NCBI GenBank assembly: GCA_029852735.1
Contig: CM056820.1
Span: 42,085,522 to 42,149,521, forward strand
Length of the DNA: 64,000 nucleotides
Origin: Persea americana
Lineage: Eukaryota; Streptophyta; Magnoliopsida; Laurales; Lauraceae
Direction of reading: 5' to 3'
The notes under the pieces were generated by a model. The model had not been told where the DNA came from. It worked only from the letters and a program-made list of their open reading frames with translations, and searched no databases. Shown one piece after another: positions 38,042 to 50,000 of the stretch (position 1 is the first letter of the stretch; each line of letters begins with the position of its first letter). Both the position numbers and the translations under genes were made by a program.

Positions 38042-41000
38042 AAAGAGAAAGGCTCTCCTAAGCTCAAGCTTAGGATAAAACCTCATAAGCTCATGCTTGT
38101 GGGGCCCACCTTTGGTCAAGTGTTTGGTCCATTCAAATGGACCAAACACTTGACCCTTCTAAATTGCACATGTCCACCAATTTTCGGTTAGATCCGAATT
38201 TACTAGACCGTTGGATCGACTATATATTGATCCAAATGGACTATTGACCATTAAACTTTTGGGCCCATATGGAGATGATAGAAATCAAGGTTGGGGCTGA
38301 TTTTTTGTAGAAAGGAAGATCCCAAGGAGTCCTTGAAATCCCCCCCACCCCCATCCCGGTGTGGGTCCCTAGGTGGGCCCCACCACAAACTTGAGCTTAC
38401 CTTATCCTAAGCTTGAACTTAGGAGAGCCTTCCTCAAGTTTTTGAGAAGAGAGATTTCATGGACTAAAAGAAAGAACCCACTCATTTACTAAAATATTTT
38501 CAACCTGGGAGCATGCAGCTACCAAAGAACAAAGCCATAAAATACAAAAGGAATCTGCTGTACTAAGCTCATATTTGTTATACACAGTACTTGGGAAAAC
38601 AAAAAGAATTTGCCATTTATTAAGGCATTTAGAATGCCTACCAATCATCAAATACACTCATTTATGGAAAAAAATTGCAAACATGATAATTGTGCAGAGA
38701 AAACGAAGCAATTTCGTAAATGCACCTGCAAATGTCTTGGAAGAAGGCTGCCCAGTAAGTCTACAGGGACTTTTTCTAGTCCTTCAGGAAGTACAGTGTG
38801 AGATGTCAAGGAGAAAAGTTTGCAAACAATGCCCCATGCTCGGCTCCATTCCAAATGTTCTTCATCAACGAGAATCCTCATAACCTCAGGTATTGCAAGA
38901 GAAGGGTGAGTATCATTTAGCTGTAGAGCCACCTGCAAGACTATCCACTAATGAGCTAGTAACTAAGACAAACTTAAGCACCTCGACAACCAAACAAATG
39001 AAACACATTGCAGATGAGAATCACACAGAGACATATTGTGTCAAGGCCATTATTGAAACCCTTTTTTTTCTTTTCTCAGATATCATCCTATTTTATGGGT
39101 CATCAATGAAGGCTATTTGTAGATGATTGACAGAAACTGGCGGCTTAATTGAGATCTAGGATGCAGTAAGAGCCAGCCTCGCTCATGGATCCATGGAAAG
39201 GCTCTGGTCTACCATTCTGGAATAGTGGCTTCATTCAAATTTATTTCATGTCTTTCTATAAGTGGAAGTATTTCATTTGCCAAATTCCCGAAGGAGATGA
39301 AATTAGATCCTTTCGATGGGTTCTTGAATTGGATTTCAATGAGCTCAAGCTTGTTTAGTTATGAAAAATATTGAGAAAGCTGTCATCTACTCTTTAGCGT
39401 GGTACAATAGAGTAATGAATAGAGAAAATTTTGAATCTTATGCTTGAATCCATTTTCTGATAACCTTATGATTTTCTTGGTGTCTTAATTTCATTCTCTG
39501 AATGTTGCAATTATCATATCTTTTAATCCTTAAATAAAAAGATACGTCCAGTTTTGTATAAAAAAAATGCAGAGTGAAATTGACTCTTTTTCCTTGTCAT
39601 TCCCTCTATGTTTTTTTAAAATTGTTTTAAGGTTTTTGAGTCCAGGAATATCTTCTACATATTAGACAATAGTATAAATGCTCAATGTCCTCATTATAAG
39701 GTGAACCAACTGCGCTGCCACTTGGGCATCTCTCCATCATAAAGGAAACCCAGGTTCAATTTTAGCATAAGAGGTTCCCGAGAAACACAAACAAAGGTGA
39801 AAATTAAAACTTTGACATAATTATCACGTCCGAGTACAATTCAAGCCCTCTCACACAACAATTTAAGCCCATCCACACTTGTGCCACCAAAAAAGAAGGA
39901 ACAATTAACCAAGTGACTAGTCAACAATCCTATTTAACCACAGTAAAACCAGACTTTCAGTAAAATTTATCACAACCACCTAAGGTGCCAACAGGATAGG
40001 TATAGAAGCTTTTATCCAAAAAACTGACGAACCACCATTACTTGAGAAAAAATAACAAGCTGAATAAAATCCATTTGAACATTAGGGCATGCACATCTTG
40101 TAATTTAAACATTTAAACAAAATGGAATAACAAATTACTAGAAATGACAAACTTTATCTGGGAACTCATCAAAGTTGCTGTGAGAATCTTTGAATCTTCG
40201 AATAATGTCCTGCAATGATGCTGAGACGAAGAAATATTGTTGTTTCAGCCGCAGTTCTTTACCCTGAAGAAAATAAGTAGATTTTATGGGCATTAGATGG
40301 AAACAAGTTTTTCTGAAAGGTAATTGTGAATTTATAGATAGCAAAATGAATACAAAGTTGAAGGGCAATAGAGATGTTTCCCGAGGCAATCAAGGAACCC
40401 AATGTCATAAGAAATGAAAGAAATTTAGAAAAGACTATAACAAGATCACAAATCAAAACATTAGCACCAAGCTTGAACACCATCTTTAATCTGACACTAT
40501 CAGTAGCCTCACATGGCACATGTGAAAAAAAGATGTTAGAGAACTTAACCTTGTTAACCACGGACTTATTTGCTACCTTTATTATTTGCTACCTTTAGCT
40601 ACGGTTATCCAAATCATTAAGAATTTAAAATAATATAATTCACCAAGCACATTTCTTATGTCCCGTAAATCAACATACATTTGAACATTTACATGCTGTA
40701 TGCCACAAGACACATTGAATGTGGCAACATACCTGATAAGAACGGTCATCAGGATACAGGACACTACTTATAGTCTCAGCTCCCTGTCTGTTGATAACAG
40801 CATTAATATAATCCCCAGTATTAAAGGATTCCTGCCAAAAGAAAATGTCAAGTACCTTAATCAGAAAACAAGACTCGGCAGAATTAGAATGTGTTTGTGT
40901 CAACTTGGACACGATCAATTTTTTTACAACATGGTTAAAAAAAACCTTGATCTTATTGTACATCTTGAATGAATGCTGTTATAAATGAAGGAGAATCTGA

Positions 41001-44000
41001 AAAAATGATCCAATGAACGGGGGGGAATAACTTTGAGTGTCTCACTCATGCCACAATGAGGGAAGTGGAACTCCATAGAGGGGGCCACATATTGGAAATT
41101 CGAACTGCTCAAAATGAAGGCCCTACCCTTCAGTGGGATGTCCTCAAATTTAGTCCAGTAAAAGTTGGTTCCACCGTAAGATCAAGTGTATGAAGTTTTT
41201 TATCACATGCTCAATCTTCTAGTGAGACCAAACTCCTGTTGGAGTAAATTTTGGAGTAAGTCCACTAAAAGGGAGAGTATTTATTTTGAGCAGTTTGGAT
41301 ATTCAATAGGTGGACCCTACTATGGAGTTTCACACCCCCCATAGCATGCATGAGTGAGACACTTAAGGGATCTGGACTCCTAACTTTGCATTGTCATATC
41401 ATTTACACCGTCATTGATCACCTTATCATGACTTAGTGAATGCCTTTAAATGTTGCCCTCTCAACTATCCATGCCTGCCGCAGCATTGTGGGCCACCCAA
41501 CGATCACAACTAAGCAATCAATTGGTTTTAATTAATTAATTGTGGGTGGTTGGTTTACATGTGATCCATCCAACATGAGTCCCACTTAGATTGGAGAGTG
41601 GGAACCAATTCTCAGTGCTAAAACAAGGAGAAAAGGATTATTTTCAGTGGTTTGGATTCATCATGGCGAGCCCTAGTATTTTTCATATTTCAACTGCGCT
41701 CACAAAGTTTTGAGAGATTATATCTTGGGAATGTTGGAGTATTTTCAAATTAGGATTTTTCTTTGGATATTATTGGAAAAAAATTAAAGGACATTGTTTT
41801 CTTAAATGATTAGTAAAATAAATAAATATAAAATATTATAGGCCAACCACCACTAGCCCCTCAACAATACAATCCTGGCTCTGCCACTGCCAATGTAGCT
41901 CACCTTAAATATTTGTTTGCAATTTAATGAAGCATTGTTAGCAACAGAAATAATATCATCAAGGAGTTAACAATGTAAAAAAAAAAATTTGGTTGCATCT
42001 TCAATTTAAAGTATTATCCTCTTCTGAAAAACATGCAGTGTCCGCTACAACAAGCAGAATCATGATATTGATAAATTTGTACAGTATGCAAACATATTGG
42101 GCTTCTTAAGGTTGCCAAATGGGCACCTTGCATCAGTGTCTGATTACAACAACAATGCCAGCTAGTCTAATAGTGAATGTGGTTGAATACAATTCCTCTC
42201 ATAAAAGCTTGGATTACACAGCATGCGGACTAGTCTACTCACATGACTAATGTTGTGACAACCAACTCCTCTTAAATGGTTTTCAGGCCAAAGACCACTT
42301 ACCATATCATGCTGATCACTAGGTTTTGCTGCCCACAGGCGTAGATTTATTGTATTCCTAGTACCATAACCAGGTATTGGGTTATCATAAGCGACAGCCT
42401 CAACCTATCAACATCCATTAGATTCAGTAAGCTGGGGAAAAAAAAAAGATGAAATGTTGTCAAGTTGGACATGGTAACTTTGTAGAAGCTAACTAGCAAA
42501 ATGCTGAGTAACGATAAAGAAATTTTCCCTTGGAAAAGCAAATATTTATTTAGATGGAATTATTACCATTTCGCCAGGGACCCAAACTTTACATTTTTCA
42601 CCATTCAAAAGTTCCTCTTCAACATTCCCATAGAACTACAGCATCACAGCAAGAAATGGAAGGAAATTGTTGGAAGAAATTAACAGTTTTGAGATCATTT
42701 ATAATAATAATAATAAAAGATCAGCATAGTATAGATATTACTAGCACACCTTCACTGCATATGAAACATGGACCCGTTCTATCTCCCAAGGGTTCCCAAA
42801 ATTCAGCCAATAGTCTGGTTGTTCATACTGAAATCCATCAAATATAACCTGGCGGAACAAGCCATACTGATAGCGTAGTCCATAGCTGAAAAATAAAATA
42901 AACAACCAATGAATTTATGACAATTGTGGGTGCCTTTATCGATGAACGATTAGTTGTGAAATGCTGATGCATAAGAGGATCAAGAGTATTATTCGAGGAA
43001 TAAGAATGCAGAATTGATATGATAAAGTCTCAGAGACCAACAGATACTTCATCTAACAGGCAACAAGGAAATTTCATATCAATAATCAAGAACTCTAATA
43101 AACAGTCTTATGCCTGCTGAGAGGTTGAGAATTACTACAGATTCTCTTTCTGCTCTGATTGAATAATTAAATGATGATGAATCTCCTTAGACAATGTCAG
43201 CATTTCATTCAACTATTCTAAAAACTTCATAACAATATAATAATTAGTTCTACCCCCATGCAGGAAAGTCCATTGTTGCTAAAGAATCCATCTGACATGC
43301 TGAAAGGCGGGCCAGGCCACCATTTCCAAGAGCACCATCCCCTTCCTTCAAACAAGACAACGAGAAACTGTAAGCCCAAAAAATGAAATATAATTGGCCA
43401 TATGGAGTGAAGAAAGAGGGAGGATGACAGAAGATGTGCAATGCCAAGATTAATATTTTAAAGTACAAGCTAGAGGTAGAGTATTTGTGGCTGGATCAAT
43501 GTAACCATTCTGTAGATGACGTAATAACTGAACCATAAAAATGGTCAAAACTGAACAAAACTGACAATCCACTCTCGTCCAACTGTTAGTTCGTTCTAGT
43601 TTTGATCAATTTCAACCTGTTTTCAAATTGTTAAATGAACCATTCAAAGGTACCAGTTACTAAACCTAGTTCAACCAGGCAATCTGGTCCATCTTTTAGT
43701 ACATTGACCAAAATACAAGAAGAAAGTTGAGACAATATAAGTTAAATTACACTAGGAAGATAACATGAATTAGTCTCAAATGCTTCACAAAGCCTCCCTC
43801 CTCTTTCAATAGGATTCTACTAAGAGCCTCCACACAAAAATGAACAAAGTAGGACATAAAGGATCCCGTCATCAAAACACATGAGATCTATAGAAAAATA
43901 CCATGGGCAATCCATTGGCCTCAGCAGAGTGGCAAACAGACAAATACAAATCCTAGGATTTTGTACTAATCATCATAGGTGAAAATATACGTAGCGGTCG

Positions 44001-47000
44001 ATATATCGGCCGTGGCGGTAGATGCCGCCACGCTATTTTGAAAAAAGAGCGATTCGCGCCGTTTCGGCCACTAAACTTTCGTAGTGGTCGATACAAGCCG
44101 CCACAATGCACATAGCGGGAGGGTTTAAAACCCCTCCCAGCCGACCCATTTGCACTTTTTTTTTACTTTTCACCTTTTCTTTCACTTATTCTTCTTGCTG
44201 TGACCTGTGAAACCTCCCAAGAGTTGTAAATCAAGATTTTACCAAGAGATGACAAGAATCCAGCACAACAAACTTACAAACAACAAAACAAGGAAATAAC
44301 TACAAGATCCAAGCTTCCACTAAATCCATTAAATCCATTTCATAGGTATGTTTTTTCTTTTAGATTTTTTATAGTTGATTTTTGAGATCATCAATTCATC
44401 TCTCTCTTCTCTAACTACTGTAAATGCTTACTCATCATGTAATATTGTTAGATCTATGTTTTCCTTTGATGATGCACACATTTTTTTTTCTCTATTTTTT
44501 ATTTTCGGATTTATTTATTTTTTGAAAAAAAAAATGTGAATACTAATGGACAACCCATGAAACCATTTGGAAATGCATTCTAAATGATAGATCTATGTTT
44601 CCCATAGATCAATCCATCACATTTTGAATGTTTATTGATTTTTCTCTATTTTTTATATTCGGATTTATTTATTTTTTGAAAAAAAAAACGTGAATACTCA
44701 TGGACAACCCATGAAACCACTTGGAAATGCATCCTAAATGATAGATCTATGTTTCCCATAGATCAATCCATCACATTTTGAATGTTTATTGATTTTTCTC
44801 TTTTTTTTTCGGATTTATTAATTTTTTGAAAAAAAAATATGAATATTCATGGACAACCAATGAAATAACTTGGAAATTGCTTGTAAATGATAGATCTATG
44901 TTTCCCATAGATCAATCCATCACATTTTGAATGTTTATTGATTTTTCTCTATTTTTTTCGGATTTATTTATTTTTTGGAAAAAAAAATGTGAATACTCAT
45001 GGACAACCAATGAAATAACTTGGAAGTTGCTTGTAAATGATAGATCTATGTTTCTCATAGATCAATCCATCACATTTTGAATGTTTATTGAGTTTTCTCT
45101 ATTTTTCGTTTTCGGATTTATTTATTTTTTGGAAAAAAAAATGTGAATACTCATGGACGACCAATGAAATAACTTGGAAATTGCTTGTAAATGATAGATC
45201 TATGTTTCCCATAGATCAATCCATCACATTTTGAAGTTTATTGATTTTTCTCTGTTTTTTATTTTCGGATTTATTTAATTTTTTTTTAAAAATAATTTTT
45301 AATATTTGAATACCTATCAAATGTCTTGAAAATGGTTCCTAGATTTGAGATTTATGTTTTCCATAGATCATTCCAACATATATTGCTTTTTTCTTTTTCT
45401 TTTTTTTATTTTGGATTTTGTTATTTTTTGGAAAAAAATTATTTTTAATAATGGAATGCCAATCAAATGTTATTGAAAAATGCTCCTAAATGTTATATCT
45501 ATGTTTGGAATAGATCAATCCAACATATCTTTGTCTTTTCCTAATTCTATTTTATTTTCTTATTTTCGGATTTTTAAAATTTTTGAAAAAAAATTATACT
45601 TTAAATAATGAAATACCACTTAAATGTCAAGAGAATGATTCCTAAGCGTTATATGTTTCCTCTAACATATTTCTTTGTTTTTTTAATTTTTAACAACTAC
45701 TTGTTCATATTTAATTAATTTTAGCCCGGTATTCAGTCTTCTATTAATAACTTAAAATGCCTCGTGATATTGATCCCGCATGGAGCTTTGGTGAGGCAGT
45801 TGAGAATAATAGGTTGAAAATCAAATGTAAGTTTTTTAGGAAAGTGACCAACGGGGGCATTACAAGATTCAAGTACCACTTGGGCCCCATTTCTAGCAAT
45901 GTTGCTGGCTGTACTGAAGTACCAACAAATGAAAGCTTTGGCTGGCCAAAACAAAGCTAGAAAAGTGGAGATAAAAGAAAAGAGACAGCAAGATGTTGAT
46001 GCTGCCCGTTATGAAGTATTTGAGGATGAATACTTTGATGAGGAAGATGCACAGATAGAGGTTGCACGCCGAGAGTCCATCATGAGTCAACAAGACGAAC
46101 ATGAATGTCATGCATTTGCTGCAAACAAATATTATGATGCAGGGGGCTCATTAACTGTGCCAAGCAAGGGCAAGGGCATTGCGGGGGCCATGCGTAGGGC
46201 ATTTAGTACCCGAGAACGGGATGTTGATGTAGAAATTATCTCTACTAGAATAGCAGTTCCTCCCCCTGTTGATCCTCCAGCACATAGAAAAGAGGGAGCT
46301 AAACAACCAAAAATATCGAGTGTTGTGAAAGGGGTAATGAAGGCTGCAAGAGATAGGTTAGCCAAAGCTACAGCAAAATGGCTAATTCACAATAACATAC
46401 CACCTACAACAATAGATTCCCCATATTTCCAGACTATTCTTTATGTTGCCGCCGAAGCTGGGCGGGGTATAGAGCCGCCTCCGTATATGATATGGGCACT
46501 AAATACCTTGAAGAAGAATATATAGAAATAAAGGCTTGGGTGGAAAGGTTTAAGCCATAGTGGCAACAGAATGGTGTTACCATCATGTGTGATAGGTGGA
46601 CCAGCGGCACCCAAACACAATTAATAAACTTTTTGGCGTATTCAGTCGCTGGGACTGTCTTTGTGTAGTCCGTTGATGCAATTGAACATAGACAGACAGC
46701 CACATATATACACTCTTATGGATAAAGTTGTAGAGAGTGTAGGAGAGAAGCACATTGTACAGATTGTTACAGACAATGGCGCCAATTTTAAGAAAGCAGG
46801 TCAGTTGTTAATGGACAAAAGGACCCATTTATTCTGGATCCCATGTGCAGCACACTGTATAGATCTCATCTTGGAAGAGATTGGAAGGAAGCCAAAAGTG
46901 GCTTCATTGATCAAGGCATGTAGAGGAATTACAAGATTTATATATGATCATTAATGGGTGTTAGGCTTGATGAAAAGATACACAAATAACCATGCATTGG

Positions 47001-50000
47001 TGCGTCCAGGATTAACTAGGTTTGCAACCCATTTTCTGACTATGGAAAGCCTTGTAAGGTTTAGAATGGAGCTAATTCAGATGTTTGCATTAGAAGAATG
47101 GCTTACTTCGAAATGGGGCAATGCAACTAATGGTCCGGGGTTTGAAGTCCCAAACCTGATGAGGGATAATAAATTTTGGAAGAAAGTGAAGAAGGTGTTA
47201 AAGGTTTTTTAGCCTTTAGTTAAAGTGTTGAGGCTTGTAGATGGTGATGACAAGCCAACAATGGGCTTTATATATGAGGCAATGGATCGGGCAAAGCAAG
47301 CCATTATTGAAAATGTTAGATATCACGAGAAATATATAAACATTATTGATGCCCGTTGGAACAATCAGCTACACCATCCATTACATGCTGCAGGTAATTA
47401 ATATAGATCTTTGATACTTTTTTATTTTCATAACTAATGTATTTATTATCTTGTTTGCTCACAGTACATTCTACATATTTTTAATATAGGTTATTTTTTG
47501 AATCCCAAATTCTATTACCGCAATGCCGAACTACACACCGAAGCAATAAATACGGACTTGCAGGTAGGATTACGGGAGGTATTAAAGAGATTGTTAAACC
47601 CAGATGATCAAATTGATGCCATACAAGAGGTGAGTGGGTGCCTGGGTGGTTACTTAAGAGAATTTAATTATGCTGCCAAGTGCCAATTGCCATACATGCA
47701 GTAGGGGTTTACTGATTTATTTCTAATTTTCACATTGTAGATATCTATATATACACAAAAGAGAGGAACATTTGCTGACCCTCTTGTGCAACGATCGATT
47801 GGAAGGATGCCACCTGGTATAACTATGAACAAAAGACCCCACCCAATAGTCTTAATCTATTCATCTTAATTGATTAAAAGGACTTGAAGGTTACGAATAT
47901 TTAATTTTCTTTATTTATTTTTTGCATTTCAGCTGATTGGTGGATGAATTATGGAGAGAGTGCTCCACATCTAAGGAAAGTGGCTGTTCACATCCTTCGT
48001 CAAACTACAACATCTTTTAACTGTGAGAGAAATTGAAGCATTTTCTCCTTGATCCACACGAAGGCCAGGAGTCGGCTTACCATGCACAAACTCAACAAGC
48101 TTGTATATTGTCATTACAATATGAAGTTGAGAAACAAAACTAGGGAGAGAAGGGCAAGGGATGATCATGCTTATTGTCCAATTAATTTGGATCACATATT
48201 CAGAGATGACGATCCCTTACTCCCATGGCTAGCCGAGATAGAGGGTTCACTGCTAGATTCAGATCCGGTTTTTCAGGAAACGGTTCAAGAGTTGATAGAT
48301 GAGGATATGGGTGAGGCACCTGCAGAAGGTCAGCCACCTCAAGGAGAATGTACCAGTAGTACTAGGAAAAGTGGAAAAAAACCTGCTCATATTGAATCTT
48401 CTGAGAAAGCTAGTTCCACCACCATCTCTTTGAGTAGCCATGGTGGAACTGGAAGAGATGGAGGAGACAGTGGGACAGGTGGTACTAGTGAATACTATCA
48501 ACATGATGAAGACGATGCCGTTCCTGTAGAGGAAGTATATGAGTTACCTCCATCAAGAAGATTTGATCCAAGCCGTGGTTATCAATGGCGCCGAAGAGAC
48601 TCACCACCTGGGGCTGGAGGTAGTAGTGAGCAAGGAAATATGAGTGGAGAGGTTGGTGGACAACAAGTGGCATCATTGACTGATTCGTGGGACCCTAGGT
48701 TCAGTGGACAAGGACTCTCACAATATTTTCCATATGGTCAACTGCAAAAGGAGAAGAAGAGTCTTCAACTTGAGGGTCCTACTCATATGGATATGGTGAC
48801 TGTGGTGAAATGCAAAGAAATCCACCTCCACCTCCTGTAAGTTCCTATGATGCGGCTGCTTTGTTTGGATTTGTGGATCTCAATTCTCATCAATATCAAA
48901 TTCAATATGGTGCCAACAGAAATGATAACAATAATGGGGATGAGGATAACCATGGCACCTTGAATCTTGGTAGACATTCCTTTTGGTGGTGATTAAGGTA
49001 TTCTTATTTCCTTCACTAACTCTCTAGTCTCTACTCTTTGTCATTTCTAAATTGGTGTTGATTGTTGAATGTTGATTGTTGATCACTTCATAGTTCATTC
49101 ACTTGATTGAATTTGAAGCTTGAATGTTGAAGTATTGATATTTGATTGTTCAATGTTCACTAATGACCTAACTCTTAAGTCTTATGCCTTTATTTCATGT
49201 TCTAATTTTTTTTTACAAGCTTTACATTACTTTCTAAGTTAGCATGACTAAGAAACATGAATACATGTGAAAAAACTAATCATTACTATTATTTTCTATT
49301 TATACAGCGATACAGAACCTCATATATTGAGAGCACCGCTACGCCCCTTTTCTTAATTACTTTTGCAAAAAAAAAAAAAAAAACACATTTTCTTTCATTT
49401 TACAATTTTCTAGATTTTCTGGAATTTTTTCAGATTTTTTGGGCGATTTTTTCAAATCACACCACTACATATCCCCGCTACGCTATGTATCGCCCATTTC
49501 GTAGTGGTTTGGTGGCGGGCGTAGCCGCTATTTTCATCCTTGCTAATCATCTCCAGCGGGGTAAAATCGAGGTGCATGAGTGATGCACTATTAAATGGGT
49601 ATATCTTGAACAATATGTTTTAACTTTTGAAGAGTTGCAGCTAAAAATGAGGGTCATGTTCAAAACTTTAAATTGAGGGCCCCTATTTAATAGTGAATAG
49701 TCCCTATAGGTTAGGAAGGCCTAGTTGTCTTTAAATGATTGTACCAGAAGCTTTTTTAGTTTCTAAATGCCTTGATTGTTTGCGAAGACCCATTTAGGAG
49801 TTACTGGATATTTGGTCAACCAAGTCAGGTCTAAGGTAGCTTTTCTTTTTAATGAAGAGTTTTAAGAAGGGATTGACCAAATTTTATTAGAAGAAATGCA
49901 CTCAGACTAGTAGTGCGACAAACCACGGAGCTCTATTTATTTGTAAATCTTGACAATGATATATTTTTAGTAATGTTAAAGCCTTCCTTTTTCAAGTGGT

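Larger units (their letters stand above)
43974..49542 (+). mobile_element. Full-length but defective Ac-type hAT element, 5569 bp
   Basis: Perfect 8-bp target duplication CTAATCAT at 43966-43973 and 49543-49550. Left end CATAGGTGAAAATATACG and, read inward from the right, CAAGGATGAAAATAGCGG are diverged forms of the Ac-type terminus. Subterminal 'gtagcgg/ccgctac' motifs cluster at both ends. Inside are a 150-bp tandem array (44450-45560) and a decayed transposase in the plus direction, antisense to the host gene. It shares end sequence with the small element in intron 13. The TSD is intact while the coding region has many lesions; the insertion is old or arrived already dead. Confidence 0.92.

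Noticed and set aside
45733..46365. Minus-strand open frames over the hAT transposase
   Set aside because: They are antisense shadows of the transposase pieces, which are clearly recognisable on the plus strand.
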